64,000 nt of DNA from Curtobacterium sp. MCBA15_009 (GTDB taxonomy: Bacteria; Actinomycetota; Actinomycetes; Actinomycetales; Microbacteriaceae), in the NCBI RefSeq assembly GCF_001864895.1, contig NZ_MJGO01000038.1, positions 1,773-65,772 on the forward strand. Direction: 5' to 3'. The translations under genes were made by a program, and so were the position numbers. Shown here one piece after another: positions 17,982 to 27,517 of the stretch. The notes beneath the pieces are model-generated. The model ran no database searches, was not told where the DNA came from, and saw only the letters and a list, made by a program, of their open reading frames with translations. The stretch's first letter is position 1. Each line of letters begins with the position of its first letter.

Positions 17982-18572
17982 TCAGACGGCCGGCGCCGCC
18001 TGGGCGATCGCGAGCCGGGTGACGAGTTCGACGTGCCGGGCCATGTCGCGCGAGGGGTCGAACAGCCACTGGATCTGCATGCCGTCGGAGACCGCGAGCA
18101 GGACGCTGGTCAGTTCCTCGGCGTCGACGTCGGTGCGGAGCCGGCCGTCCTGCTGCATCGCCCGGAAGTCCGCGGACAGGTCGCGGCGGGTGCGGTCGTA
18201 GCGCTCCTGGAAGTACGCGTGCGCGGGGTGGTCCGGGTCGGTCGCCGCGGCCGCGGACAGGTTGACGAACATCTGCACGAGGCCGGGCACCGAGACGTTG
18301 TGCCGCACGATGGCGGCGAGCAGCTCGCCCGGGTCGGCGGCGTCCCAGTCGGTGGCGGCGTCGGAGTCGTCGCGGCGGCGGAGGACCTCGACCCAGAGGT
18401 CGTCCTTCGAGTCGAAGTAGTGCAGCAGGCCGGCCTGGGTCAGACCGACGGCGTCGGCGATGTCCTTGATGCTCGTCCGGCGGAACCCCTGTGAGGCGAC
18501 GAGTTCGAGGGCGACCGTCAGGATCTCCTCGCGCTTTGCGATCCCCTTCGCGTACGAACCCCGTTGTGCCAT
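17982..18572 (-). CDS. TetR-family regulator of the beta-glucoside locus
   Basis: A 196-residue protein. The N-terminal helix-turn-helix (REEILTVALELVASQGFRRTSIKDIADAVGLTQAGLLHYFDSKDDL) is typical of TetR/AcrR regulators; the C-terminal domain has no recognisable ligand motif. It is divergent from an MFS transporter and a GH3 glycosidase, so it probably represses them and is released by a sugar or glycoside. The shared spacer has an AAAACC/GGTTTT inverted repeat. Confidence 0.87.
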   Translation of the reverse strand: MAQRGSYAKGIAKREEILTVALELVASQGFRRTSIKDIADAVGLTQAGLLHYFDSKDDLWVEVLRRRDDSDAATDWDAADPGELLAAIVRHNVSVPGLVQMFVNLSAAAATDPDHPAHAYFQERYDRTRRDLSADFRAMQQDGRLRTDVDAEELTSVLLAVSDGMQIQWLFDPSRDMARHVELVTRLAIAQAAPAV

Positions 18573-18603
18573 GGCAGGACTGTACCGTCAGGGTCGGCAG
18601 CAG

Positions 18604-18626
18604 AAAACCTACTACTGCTTGGTTTT
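18604..18626. promoter_or_regulatory. Candidate operator between TetR and MFS genes
   Basis: Arms AAAACC and GGTTTT are separated by 11 bases, an unusually AT-rich element in this spacer. It is a plausible TetR site, but weaker than a long palindrome. Confidence 0.4.
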
Positions 18627-18703
18627 GGTGGTACCGTGGCCCCCAGCCGCCGACGGAGGCGAGCGAGTCACCGACGACGGTGGCGCACCCCATGGAGGTT
18701 GCA

Positions 18704-19972
18704 GTGGCCAACGACGCCCTGTCCGTTTCCGACACCCCGACCGCGGTCGCCCCGACCCAGGGCCGCGGTGCGCCCCTCATGTACTCGCTCGGCATGCCGA
18801 TCGCGATGTTCGGGCTCTTCATCGCCCTGCTGCCGCCGGTGCTCGTCGCGATGGCGCTCAAGGTCGCCGAGATCGCGCCGGACAACCAGGCCGGCGTGCT
18901 CGGCCTGGCGCTCGGCATCGGCGCGTTCGCCGCGATGGTCGCCAACCCGCTGGCGGGTCGCTTCAGCGACCGGACGGCCGGGAGGCTCGGCATGCGTCGT
19001 CCGTGGATCATCGGTGGCACCGTGGTCGGCTTCGCGGCCCTCGTGGTCGTCGCGACGACGTCCTCCGTGGTCGTGCTGGTGATCGGCTGGGGTGTCGCGC
19101 AGATCGCCTACAACGCGACGATCGCGGCGCTCACCGCCGTGCTGCCCGACCACGTCACGCGCTCGCAGCGCGGCCGGGTCGCGGCGCTCCTCGGACTCGC
19201 GCAGAACCTGGCGCTCGTCGGCGGCACCTTCCTGGTGCAGCTCTTCTCGACCTCGGCCACGCAGATGATCGTGCCGGGGGCGATCGGCTCCGCGGTCGTC
19301 GTCCTCTACGCGCTGGTGTTCCGCGACCGCGTGCTCGCGCAGCGCCCGACCTCGAAGCTCGGCATCGGGCAGCTCTTCGGCTCGTTCGTGTTCAACCCCG
19401 TGAAGCACCCCGACCTCGGCTGGGCGTGGCTCACCCGCTTCATGATGGTCGCCGCCCAGTACACCGCGGTGAGCTACCTGACCTACTTCCTGCGCGACGA
19501 CATCGGCGTCGACGAGTCGAACCTGGCGAACGCCGTGTTCCAGGGCACGCTGTGGAATGTCGTCGGCATCGTGCTGACCTCGCTCGTGGCCGGCTGGCTG
19601 TCGGACAAGCTCGGGCGTCGCAAGCTCTTCGTCGCGGTCGCCGGCGTCGTCGGCGTCGTCGGGCTCGTCATCATCGCGCTCGCGCCGTCCCTGGGCACGG
19701 TCCTGGTCGGCGAGTTCGTGATGGGTGCCGGCATGGGTGTCTTCTACGCGGTCGACCTGGCGCTCATCACCGACGTGCTGCCGTCGGACCAGGACAACGC
19801 GAAGGACCTCGGCGTCGTGAACATCGCCCAGGCGCTGCCGCAGTCCCTCGTGCCCGCCGCCGCTCCCGGCGTCATCGCCCTGACCGGCGGGTACAGCGGC
19901 TTCTTCATCACCGGCGCCGTCGTCGGACTGCTCGGCATCGCCTCGGTGTCCCGCATCCGCGGCGTGCGCTGA
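18704..19972 (+). CDS. MFS transporter, probable glycoside importer
   Basis: A 422-residue protein with about twelve membrane segments. The GTG 18704 start is set by GGAGG five bases upstream; ATG 18692 would place that site inside the gene. The loop RFSDRTAGRLGMRRPWI is a sugar-type (GPH/SLC45-like) MFS feature, and WLSDKLGRRKLF repeats the motif in the second half. The following GH3 beta-glucosidase starts 37 bases later and the divergent TetR is probably their regulator. Together they suggest uptake and intracellular hydrolysis of beta-glucosides or oligosaccharides. Confidence 0.83.
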   Translation: MANDALSVSDTPTAVAPTQGRGAPLMYSLGMPIAMFGLFIALLPPVLVAMALKVAEIAPDNQAGVLGLALGIGAFAAMVANPLAGRFSDRTAGRLGMRRPWIIGGTVVGFAALVVVATTSSVVVLVIGWGVAQIAYNATIAALTAVLPDHVTRSQRGRVAALLGLAQNLALVGGTFLVQLFSTSATQMIVPGAIGSAVVVLYALVFRDRVLAQRPTSKLGIGQLFGSFVFNPVKHPDLGWAWLTRFMMVAAQYTAVSYLTYFLRDDIGVDESNLANAVFQGTLWNVVGIVLTSLVAGWLSDKLGRRKLFVAVAGVVGVVGLVIIALAPSLGTVLVGEFVMGAGMGVFYAVDLALITDVLPSDQDNAKDLGVVNIAQALPQSLVPAAAPGVIALTGGYSGFFITGAVVGLLGIASVSRIRGVR

Positions 19973-20009
19973 CCCCCTGCCCCGGCTCTGAACGAAAGGA
20001 CCGATCACC

Positions 20010-22484
20010 GTGACTGATCTGCAGACCGCGAGCTCCGCCTCCCGTCCGCTGGCGGAGCGCATCGACGCGCTCGTCGACCAGCTGACCACCGAGGAGAAGG
20101 TGCAGCTGCTGACCGGACGTGACTTCTGGACGACCTGGCCGATCGAGAAGATCGGGCTGCGCCGCATCCTCATGTCCGACGGGCCCTCCGGGGTCCGCGG
20201 CGAGGTGTGGGACGAGCGCGACCCGTCCCTCAACCTGCCCTCGGCCACCGCGCTGAGCGCGTCGTGGGACGCAGGCGTCGCGAAGCGCTACGGCGCGGCC
20301 GCCGCCGTCGAGGCCCGGCGCAAGGGCGTCGACGTCGTGCTCGGCCCGACCATCAACCTGCACCGGTCGCCGCTCGGCGGCCGCCACTTCGAGGCGTTCA
20401 GCGAGGACCCGGTGCTGACCGGCGACCTCGCCGCGGCGTACGTGGCGGGCGTGCAGGAGAACGGCGTCGCCGCGACGCCGAAGCACTACATCGCGAACGA
20501 CTACGAGACGGACCGCTTCACCGCCTCGACCGAGGTCTCGGACCGGGCGCTCCGCGAGCTGTACCTGCTCGCGTTCGAGAAGGCCGTCACCGAGGCGCAC
20601 GCCTGGGCGATCATGTCGTCGTACAACTCGGTCAACGGTGTCACGGCGTCCGAGCACGAGCTGCTCGAGACGCCGCTCAACGCGGAGTGGGGCTTCGACG
20701 GCATCGTCGTGTCCGACTGGACCGGGGTGCGCTCGGTCGACTCGGCGAAGGCGTCGCAGGACGTCGCGATGCCCGGACCGAACCCGTGGTGGAGCGAGGG
20801 GCCGCTGCTCGCCGCGGTCGAGTCGGGCGAGGTGCCGATGGACGCGATCGACCGCAAGGTCCGGCGCATCCTGACGCTGGCCGCCCGGGTCGGCGCGCTC
20901 GAGGGCTTCGAGCCCGTCGCCGCGACGCCCGTGCACGTCGAGGACGGCCCCGCGTTCGTCCGCGAGGCCGAGGCCGAGGGCACCGTGCTCGTCCGCAACA
21001 CCGGCGTGCTGCCGCTCGACGCCCCCGCGGTGTCGCGCATCGCCGTCATCGGCCACAACGCCGACCAGGCCCGCACGCAGGGCGGCGGCTCGGCGACGGT
21101 CGTGCCGTCCTCGGTCGTGTCGCCGCTCGACGGCATCCGGGCCGCGTTCCCGGGCGCGACGGTCGAGCACGCCATCGGCGCGGTCGTGCAGGAGGGCATC
21201 GCGGAGTTCCCGCTCGACACCATCACCAACCCGGCGACCGGGGAGCCCGGCGCGCGTGTCGCGTTCGTGCGCGACGGGGCCGAGCTGTACGTCGAGGACC
21301 GCCGGGCCACCGCGCTCTTCTGGTTCGGCGGCGACGCCCCCACCCGCGAGGCGGACCGGCTCGACATCACCACGACCTACACCGCGCCGTCCACCGGAAC
21401 GGTCCGGATCGGCATCGGCGCCGCTGGCCGCTCGCGCATGTGGATCGACGACGAGCTCGTGCTCGACGAGGACGTGCCGTACGAGGGCGACCAGCTCGGC
21501 GCGGCGTTCCTCAACCCACCGGCACGGTCGGTGCCGGTGTCGGTGACCGCCGGGCAACAGGTCGCGATCCGCATCGAGTACGACGTGGTGCAGGACGAGA
21601 CCCTCGGCGGGGTGCTCGCCTACCAGTTCGGCACCGAGCCGAGCGACGAGGACCCGTCGGTGCTCATCGACGCCGCGGTGGCCATCGCGGAGGACGCGGA
21701 CGTCGCGGTCGTCGTGGTCGGCACGAACTCGAAGGTCGAGTCCGAGGGCTACGACCGGTCGTCGCTCGCCCTGCCCGGGCACCAGGACGACCTGGTGCGC
21801 GCGGTCGCCGCCGCCAACCCGAACACGGTCGTCGTCGTCAACGCGGGGTCCCCGGTCGAGATGCCCTGGCGGGACGACGTCGCCGCGGTGCTGCTCACCT
21901 GGTTCGGCGGTCAGGAGTACGGCAACGCGGTGGCCGACGTGCTCACCGGCGCGCAGGAGCCCGGCGGGCGCCTGCCCACGACCTGGCCGGCCGCGATGGC
22001 CGACGTGCCGGTGCTCGACGTCACCCCGGTCGACGGCCTGGTGCGCTACGACGAGGGCGTGCACATCGGGTACCGCGCCTGGCTCCGCGCGGGCACCGAG
22101 CCGGCGTACCCGTTCGGCCACGGCCTCGGGTACACCACCTGGACGATCGAGGGCGTGGCGGCGACGCCCACCGTCGGCGAGGGCGGGACGGCCGTCGTGA
22201 CGGCCACCGTGGCGAACACCGGCGACCGGGCCGGCAAGCACGTCGTGCAGGTCTACGCCTCGCGCGGGGCCTCGGCTGTCGACCGGCCGGTGCGGTGGCT
22301 CGTCGGGTTCGCCCCGGTGCGCCTCGACGCCGGGGAGTCGACCGAGGTGTCGATCGAGGTCCCGGCGCGGGCGTTCGCGCACTGGCAGGACGGTGCCTGG
22401 CGGTACGAGCCCGGCGCCTTCACACTGCACGTCGGCGCCTCGGTGACCGACGAGTCCGGGACGGCGGCCCTCGAACTGGAGTGA
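20010..22484 (+). CDS. GH3 family beta-glucosidase with PA14-like insert
   Basis: An 824-residue cytoplasmic enzyme; no signal peptide. Ribosome binding site AAAGGA is upstream of GTG 20010. Residues 1-300 form the GH3 barrel: SDGPSGVRGE, LGPTINLHRSPLGGRHFEAFSEDP, KHYIANDYET, and the nucleophile Asp in IVVSDWTG. The second GH3 domain follows, interrupted by a PA14-like beta-sandwich (about 410-540). The C-terminal ~100 residues are a fibronectin III-like domain. It removes terminal beta-linked glucose (or related) residues, with substrate probably brought in by the preceding MFS protein. Confidence 0.93.
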   Translation: MTDLQTASSASRPLAERIDALVDQLTTEEKVQLLTGRDFWTTWPIEKIGLRRILMSDGPSGVRGEVWDERDPSLNLPSATALSASWDAGVAKRYGAAAAVEARRKGVDVVLGPTINLHRSPLGGRHFEAFSEDPVLTGDLAAAYVAGVQENGVAATPKHYIANDYETDRFTASTEVSDRALRELYLLAFEKAVTEAHAWAIMSSYNSVNGVTASEHELLETPLNAEWGFDGIVVSDWTGVRSVDSAKASQDVAMPGPNPWWSEGPLLAAVESGEVPMDAIDRKVRRILTLAARVGALEGFEPVAATPVHVEDGPAFVREAEAEGTVLVRNTGVLPLDAPAVSRIAVIGHNADQARTQGGGSATVVPSSVVSPLDGIRAAFPGATVEHAIGAVVQEGIAEFPLDTITNPATGEPGARVAFVRDGAELYVEDRRATALFWFGGDAPTREADRLDITTTYTAPSTGTVRIGIGAAGRSRMWIDDELVLDEDVPYEGDQLGAAFLNPPARSVPVSVTAGQQVAIRIEYDVVQDETLGGVLAYQFGTEPSDEDPSVLIDAAVAIAEDADVAVVVVGTNSKVESEGYDRSSLALPGHQDDLVRAVAAANPNTVVVVNAGSPVEMPWRDDVAAVLLTWFGGQEYGNAVADVLTGAQEPGGRLPTTWPAAMADVPVLDVTPVDGLVRYDEGVHIGYRAWLRAGTEPAYPFGHGLGYTTWTIEGVAATPTVGEGGTAVVTATVANTGDRAGKHVVQVYASRGASAVDRPVRWLVGFAPVRLDAGESTEVSIEVPARAFAHWQDGAWRYEPGAFTLHVGASVTDESGTAALELE

Positions 22485-22530
22485 GCCGGACGTCCGATTT
22501 CCGTGCGGCACTCGGCTTGTCCGAGTAGCA

Positions 22531-22690
22531 TCGTTGTGCGCCAGTCGGCTGGTTACCGGCGGCGTGCGCACCGTTCACGGGGTCGCCGGACGCGCGACTC
22601 GGTCTCCTGATCCGGCCGACGGAGCCCTGGCACCCCGGTGCGTCTCGAATGCGTCCCCGCGTCCGCGCGGGGGCGCATTCCTCGTCGGAG
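22531..22690 (+). ncRNA. Candidate structured small RNA between convergent genes
   Basis: After a TAGCAT hexamer at 22526-22531 the sequence folds into successive helices. GTGCGC/GCGCAC (22536-22541 with 22566-22571) encloses a CCAG-TCGG-CTGG hairpin; GTCGC/GCGAC and GCAC-CCCG-GTGC follow. Last comes a 14-bp terminator-type hairpin at 22647-22680 with a single G-T mismatch. No start codon with a plausible reading frame is present. It is not recognisable as 4.5S, tmRNA, RNase P or a known riboswitch. It could instead be a long 3' UTR of the GH3 gene. Confidence 0.35.
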
Positions 22691-22824
22691 CGGGGATCGG
22701 CGCCGAGCCGGGTCGCGGGCACTTCGTACGGACCCGACAAATCCCATGACGATCGGTCAGGTTTTTCCGTCCGCAGGGCGCAGACCGGTGTGACAAACCA
22801 CTTGCCGGGTGGAACGATGGTCCC

Positions 22825-22855
22825 ACCATCCCGTGCGGATCAGGGACGGGATGGT
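22825..22855 (-). terminator. Hairpin downstream of LLM gene 2
   Basis: A 10-bp stem, ACCATCCCGT/ACGGGATGGT, with an 11-base loop, 65 bases past the stop of the leftward LLM gene. A weaker stem (22874-22897) lies closer to that stop. Confidence 0.45.
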
Positions 22856-22919
22856 CATCCGGCAGGGCTCTCGGGACTCACCACCCCGATGTGAGCCCCG
22901 CCGGATGCTCCGCAGGGCG

Positions 22920-23930
22920 TCAGGCCCGCAGCGCCGGCGCGATCTCCTCCGCCACGATGCGCAGGATCCGTTCGTGCGACGCCGCGTCGCCGTTCGCCGG
23001 CAGGGTGACCACGAGCTCGTCGGCAGCGGTCACGGCCGGGTCGGCGAGCAGGGCGTCGACGATGGCGGCCGGTTCGCCGGACAGCACCGAGCTGAAGCGG
23101 AAGGGCGGGCCGGACGACGGACGGCCCTCGTCGTCCATGCCGGCGGCGTACCCGGTCAGGAACTCCTCGTGCACGGCACGGTCGTGCTCGTCGAGCAGCG
23201 GGACGACGATGCGCCCGACGGCGACCTTCGGGGTGCGCTCCGGGTGCAGCGCGGCGAAGCGCTCCCGGTACGCGGCGACCTGGTCGGCCTGCGCCTCGGC
23301 GAACGGAGCGCCGGTGTCCTCGGTGTTCAGCGTCGAGCAGTGCAGCAGCAGGCCCTTCTCCGCCGTGCGGACCGCCGTGGCCATGCTGCCGCCGCCCCAC
23401 CAGACGCGCTCGCGCAGGCCGGCGCTCAGCGGCTGCAGCGTCAGGTCCGCCCTGGCCGGGATGCTCTCGTAGCCCTTGCCGGCGCTGCCGAGTGGCTCGC
23501 CCTGCAGGACCTCGAGCAGGCGGCCAGCGCGGGCCTCGGCCTCGTCGCGGAACGACCGGTCGACGCTGCCGAACACCGGGTCGAGGATCGGGCCGTACCC
23601 GGCGATGCCCGTGCTGATGCCGAGCTGCACGCGACCGCCGCTCAACAGGTCGACGGTGCTGGCGTCCTCGGCGAGCCGGACCGGGTCCTCGTAGCGCATG
23701 CCGAGCACCGCGGTGCCGAACCCGATCGTGCTCGTGCGCTGTGCGGCGGCCGCGAAGAACGTCATCGGGCTGGTGAGGAACGGCTCGAAGTGCCGACCGC
23801 GCACCCAGCCGGTGCCGTAGCCGAACCGCTCGGCGGTCTCGAACAGGCGGAGGCCGTCCTCCAGGGCGGCCGCGGCACCGTCGGTGCCGCCGTGGTTCGG
23901 GACGAAGGAGAGGAAGCCGAGTTCGCGCAT
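22920..23930 (-). CDS. LLM class flavin-dependent oxidoreductase (2)
   Basis: A 336-residue bacterial luciferase-like protein. It has GYGTGWVRGRHFEPFLTSP, TIGFGTAVLGMRYEDPVRLAEDA, GGRVQLGISTG and VWWGGGSMATAVRTAEKGLLLHCS. It shares the plan of the paralogue at 11460-12491, but sequence identity is modest and the two are unlinked. The substrate is unknown. It starts at ATG 23930 and is divergent from the Ski2-like helicase, with a GGAGGCGC palindrome between them. Confidence 0.87.
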   Translation of the reverse strand: MRELGFLSFVPNHGGTDGAAAALEDGLRLFETAERFGYGTGWVRGRHFEPFLTSPMTFFAAAAQRTSTIGFGTAVLGMRYEDPVRLAEDASTVDLLSGGRVQLGISTGIAGYGPILDPVFGSVDRSFRDEAEARAGRLLEVLQGEPLGSAGKGYESIPARADLTLQPLSAGLRERVWWGGGSMATAVRTAEKGLLLHCSTLNTEDTGAPFAEAQADQVAAYRERFAALHPERTPKVAVGRIVVPLLDEHDRAVHEEFLTGYAAGMDDEGRPSSGPPFRFSSVLSGEPAAIVDALLADPAVTAADELVVTLPANGDAASHERILRIVAEEIAPALRA

Positions 23931-23986
23931 GTCGTGAGTCTATGCGCACGTATGGAGCGCGTCCCTGGTCCGGCACCTGTCGGGTC

Positions 23987-24020
23987 GGGAGGCGCGTGGC
24001 GGCCCGGTGCCGCGCCTCCC
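23987..24020. repeat. GGAGGCGC-family palindrome in a divergent promoter region
   Basis: GGGAGGCGCG pairs with CGCGCCTCCC around a 14-base loop. Both flanking genes are transcribed away from it, so it cannot end a coding transcript here. Confidence 0.7.
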
Positions 24021-24115
24021 GTCCGCCGTCTGCGCTGTGCCGTCCGCGCTGTGCCGTCTGCACCCCGCTGCCCGTTCCCGCCCTCCGCGACGGCGGTACC
24101 TGGGAGGATGGGCGC

Positions 24116-26692
24116 ATGACCGACGTCACCACCCAGGCCCCGCTCGTCGCCGCGATCCCGGCGGCGGTGGACGGCGCGGTCGACCCCGACGCCGTCTACG
24201 AGGCGTTCGCCGCCTGGGCCGCCGAGGGCAGCCGCCCGCTCTACCCGGCGCAGGACGAAGCCGTCATCGAGCTCGTGTCCGGTGCCAACGTCGTCCTCAG
24301 CACCCCGACCGGCACCGGGAAGTCCCTCGTCGCCGCCGGCGCGCACTTCGCCGCCCTCGCCGAGGGGAAGCGCAGCTACTACACGGCCCCGATCAAGGCG
24401 CTCGTGTCGGAGAAGTTCTTCCAGCTCGTCGACCTGTTCGGCGCGCAGAACGTCGGCATGGTGACCGGGGACTCGAGCGTCAACGCCGACGCTCCGATCG
24501 TCTGCTGCACCGCCGAGATCCTGGCGAACCTGGCGCTGCGCCAGGGCCCGGACGCCGACGTCGACGTCGTGGTGATGGACGAGTTCCACTTCTACGGCGA
24601 CGCCGACCGCGGGTGGGCGTGGCAGGTGCCGCTCCTCGTGCTCGAGCGCGCGCAGTTCCTGCTCATGTCGGCGACCCTCGGCGACGTCACCACCATCGCC
24701 GACGACCTGTCCCGCCGGACCGGTCGACCCACCGCCCGGGTGACCGGCGTCTCGCGGCCCGTGCCGCTCGAGTACGAGTACGTGATGACGCCCGTGCAGG
24801 AGACGGTGGAACGGCTGCTGGAGGAGGGCAAGGCGCCGATCTACATCGTGCACTTCGCCCAGGCAGCGGCCCTGGAACGCGCGCAGTCGCTGCTGTCCGC
24901 CCGGGTCGCCTCGCGTGAGCGACGGGACGAGATCGCGGCCGCCGTCGCGGGCTTCCGGTTCAGTGCAGGCTTCGGCCAGACGCTGTCCAAGCTCATCCGT
25001 GCCGGCATCGGCGTGCACCACGCCGGCATGCTGCCGAAGTACCGGCGCTTGGTCGAGCAGCTCGCGCAGCGCGGCCTCCTGCCCGTCATCTGCGGCACCG
25101 ACACCCTGGGCGTCGGCATCAACGTGCCGATCCGCGCCGTGCTGTTCACCGGCCTGACGAAGTTCGACGGCACGAAGATGCGCCAGCTGTCCGCCCGCGA
25201 GTTCCACCAGATCGCCGGTCGGGCCGGCCGCGCCGGCTACGACACCGAGGGCGACGTCGTCGCCGAGGCGCCCGAGCACGACATCGAGAACGCCCGCGCG
25301 GTCGCGAAGGCCGGCGACGACCCCAAGAAGAAGAACAAGATCAAACGGAAGAAGGCCCCGGAGGGCTTCGTCTCGTGGGGGCAGCCGTCGTTCGAACGGC
25401 TCATCGGCGCCGAACCCGAGCCGATGGTCTCGCGGATGCGGATCACCCACGCGATGGTGCTGTCCGTCGTCGCGCGCGGCGGGGACGCCTTCGAGGACGT
25501 CCGGTCGCTCGTGTTCGACAACCACGAACCGCGTGCGCGCCAGCTCGCGATGGCCCGGCGGGCACTCGTCATCGCGCGGACGCTCATCAACGCACGGGTG
25601 ATCGAGAAGGTCGACGGGGCCTACCGCCTCACCGTCGACATCGCGCCGAACTTCGCGCTCAACCAGCCGCTGTCCCCGTTCGCGCTCGCAGCCTTCGAAC
25701 TGCTCGACCCCGAGTCGCCCACCTACGCGCTCGACATGGTCTCCGTCGTCGAGGCCACCCTCGACGACCCGCGCGCCATCCTGTCCCAGCAGCAGTTCAA
25801 GGAGCGCGGCGAAGCCGTCGCCCGCATGAAGCAGGAGGGCATCGAGTACGACGAGCGGATGGAGCTGCTCGAGGAGGTCACGTGGCCTCGCCCGCTGTCC
25901 GAGCTGTTGGAAGCGGCGTACGAGGCGTACGCGGCCGAGCAGCCGTGGGTGCTCGACTTCGCGCTCTCGCCCAAGGCCGTCGTCCGCGACATGTACGAAC
26001 GCGCGATGACCTTCGGCGACTTCGTGCGCTTCTACCAGCTCACCCGGTCCGAGGGGCTCGTGCTCCGCTACCTGTCCGACGCCTACCGCACCATGCGGCA
26101 GACCATCGCCGACGAGCAACGGACCCAGGAGCTCGACGACCTGATCGAGTGGCTCGGCGAGGTCGTCAAGCAGACCGACTCCTCGCTCGTCGACGAGTGG
26201 GAGGCGCTCGTCAACGGCGACGTCCTGCTCGCGGCCGAGGAGCACGACGAGATCACGCCGCCACAGCCCGCCCGCCTCACCGGCAACCCGCGGGCGTTCC
26301 GCGTGCTCGTGCGCAACGCCCTGTTCCAGCGGGTGCTGCTCGCCGCCGCCGACGACGTCGACGGGCTCGGCGCGCTCGACGCGGCCGCCGGCTTCGACGC
26401 CGACGCCTGGGACGCGGTGCTCGAGGAGTACTACGAGACGCACGACGAGGTCCGCACCGACGCCGACGCCCGCTCGATGCAGTACCTGGTGCTCGACGAG
26501 AACGCGGCGGCCGGGTCGGGTGGCGCCCGTGTCTGGCGGGCCCGCCAGATCTTCGCCGACCCGTCCGGCGACAAGGACTTCGGGTTCTCGGCCACCATCG
26601 ACCTCGACGCGTCCGACGAGGTCGGCGAGGCGGTCGTGCGGGTCACCGAGATCGGGCGTTTCGACGGCTGGGCCGAGGTGGACGTCGACTGA
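24116..26692 (+). CDS. Ski2-like DExH helicase with C-terminal DUF3516
   Basis: An 858-residue helicase. Walker A is in LSTPTGTGKSLVAAGA, motif Ib in TAPIKALVSEKFF, motif II is DEFH (VVMDEFHFYGD), motif III is MSATLGD, and motifs V/VI include VICGTDTLGVGINVPIRAV and QIAGRAGRAGYD. A basic KKKNKIKRKK loop follows the helicase core. The remaining ~400 residues match the DUF3516 region of actinobacterial DEAD/DEAH proteins. The likely role is RNA or DNA unwinding; the exact substrate is unknown. TGATG junction with the following GNAT gene implies coupling. Confidence 0.9.
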   Translation: MTDVTTQAPLVAAIPAAVDGAVDPDAVYEAFAAWAAEGSRPLYPAQDEAVIELVSGANVVLSTPTGTGKSLVAAGAHFAALAEGKRSYYTAPIKALVSEKFFQLVDLFGAQNVGMVTGDSSVNADAPIVCCTAEILANLALRQGPDADVDVVVMDEFHFYGDADRGWAWQVPLLVLERAQFLLMSATLGDVTTIADDLSRRTGRPTARVTGVSRPVPLEYEYVMTPVQETVERLLEEGKAPIYIVHFAQAAALERAQSLLSARVASRERRDEIAAAVAGFRFSAGFGQTLSKLIRAGIGVHHAGMLPKYRRLVEQLAQRGLLPVICGTDTLGVGINVPIRAVLFTGLTKFDGTKMRQLSAREFHQIAGRAGRAGYDTEGDVVAEAPEHDIENARAVAKAGDDPKKKNKIKRKKAPEGFVSWGQPSFERLIGAEPEPMVSRMRITHAMVLSVVARGGDAFEDVRSLVFDNHEPRARQLAMARRALVIARTLINARVIEKVDGAYRLTVDIAPNFALNQPLSPFALAAFELLDPESPTYALDMVSVVEATLDDPRAILSQQQFKERGEAVARMKQEGIEYDERMELLEEVTWPRPLSELLEAAYEAYAAEQPWVLDFALSPKAVVRDMYERAMTFGDFVRFYQLTRSEGLVLRYLSDAYRTMRQTIADEQRTQELDDLIEWLGEVVKQTDSSLVDEWEALVNGDVLLAAEEHDEITPPQPARLTGNPRAFRVLVRNALFQRVLLAAADDVDGLGALDAAAGFDADAWDAVLEEYYETHDEVRTDADARSMQYLVLDENAAAGSGGARVWRARQIFADPSGDKDFGFSATIDLDASDEVGEAVVRVTEIGRFDGWAEVDVD

Positions 26693-27192
26693 TGCCGCTG
26701 ACGGTGCGCGATCTCGGCCCCGACGACGTCGCGGCGCTGCAGGGCCTGCTCGAGTCCGTGCCGGACTACGCCGCGCGCATCACCGGCTACCCGCCCGGCC
26801 CCTCGGACGGCCTGAGCGCGCTCGTCTCGGTGCCCGACGGGTTCGATCCCGCGGGGAAGTCCGGCACCGGACTCTGGGACGGGCCGGAGTTGGTCGCCTT
26901 CGCGGACGTCCTGCGCGGGTACCCGTCCGACGCCGTGGCGTTCATCGGGCTGCTCGTGGTGCGGGGCGACCGCGGTCGGCGCGGGCTCGGTCGGGCGATG
27001 CACGACGCCGTCGTCGACCAGCTCCGGGCGACCCCGGGCACCGAGCGGCTGCGGCTCGGGATCGTCGCGACGAACGCACCCGTCGCCGAGCCGTTCTGGC
27101 GGGCCCTCGGGTACGAACCGACGGGGGAGCGGAAGCCCTACCGGTACGACCACCTCACCAGCACGGTCGCGCTGTGGGAACGGCGACTCTGA
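26692..27192 (+). CDS. GNAT family N-acetyltransferase
   Basis: A 166-residue protein starting in the helicase stop (TGATG). The acetyl-CoA site is visible as IGLLVVRGDRGRRGLGRAMHDAVVDQL (GxGxG/A-type loop), followed by LRLGIVATNAPVAEPFWRALGYEPTGE and the conserved RYDH end. It transfers an acetyl group to an unknown amine or small molecule. Co-expression with the helicase is implied by the overlap. Confidence 0.88.
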   Translation: MPLTVRDLGPDDVAALQGLLESVPDYAARITGYPPGPSDGLSALVSVPDGFDPAGKSGTGLWDGPELVAFADVLRGYPSDAVAFIGLLVVRGDRGRRGLGRAMHDAVVDQLRATPGTERLRLGIVATNAPVAEPFWRALGYEPTGERKPYRYDHLTSTVALWERRL

Positions 27193-27259
27193 CGAGCGGG
27201 TACGTTCGGCGCCAGCCCTGTGCCGATCGGCTCGGGGTCACGAACGAGAGGACCCCATC

Positions 27260-27511
27260 GTGCGCATCGGATCGAGCATCGCCCTGATCGTCATCGGCGC
27301 CATCGTGGCGTTCGCCGTGGACGTGCAGCTCGCCGGGATCGACCTCCGGCTCATCGGTTACATCCTCATGGCGGCCGGTGTCGTCCTGCTCATCATCAGT
27401 CTGGCCGTCGCCTTCGGTGGCCGACGGACCACGACCACCACGCGCTCCGGCGTCGACCCGGCGTCGGGGGAGCAGATCACCCAGCAGGAACGGCGCGACG
27501 GGACGTACTGA
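27260..27511 (+). CDS. DUF6458-type small membrane protein
   Basis: An 83-residue protein with two transmembrane helices (IALIVIGAIVAFAVDV and LIGYILMAAGVVLLIISLAVAF) and a basic, Thr-rich cytoplasmic tail. The pattern matches the actinobacterial DUF6458 family. GTG 27260 follows a GAGAGGA ribosome binding site. Convergent with rnhA, stops six bases apart. Function is unknown. Confidence 0.8.
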   Translation: MRIGSSIALIVIGAIVAFAVDVQLAGIDLRLIGYILMAAGVVLLIISLAVAFGGRRTTTTTRSGVDPASGEQITQQERRDGTY

Positions 27512-27517
27512 GCGCGG

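Noticed and set aside
22553-22680. SAM-type or other known riboswitch in the 22.5 kb gap
   Set aside because: It lies between convergent genes with no gene in cis to control, and the conserved core sequences of known riboswitches were not found.
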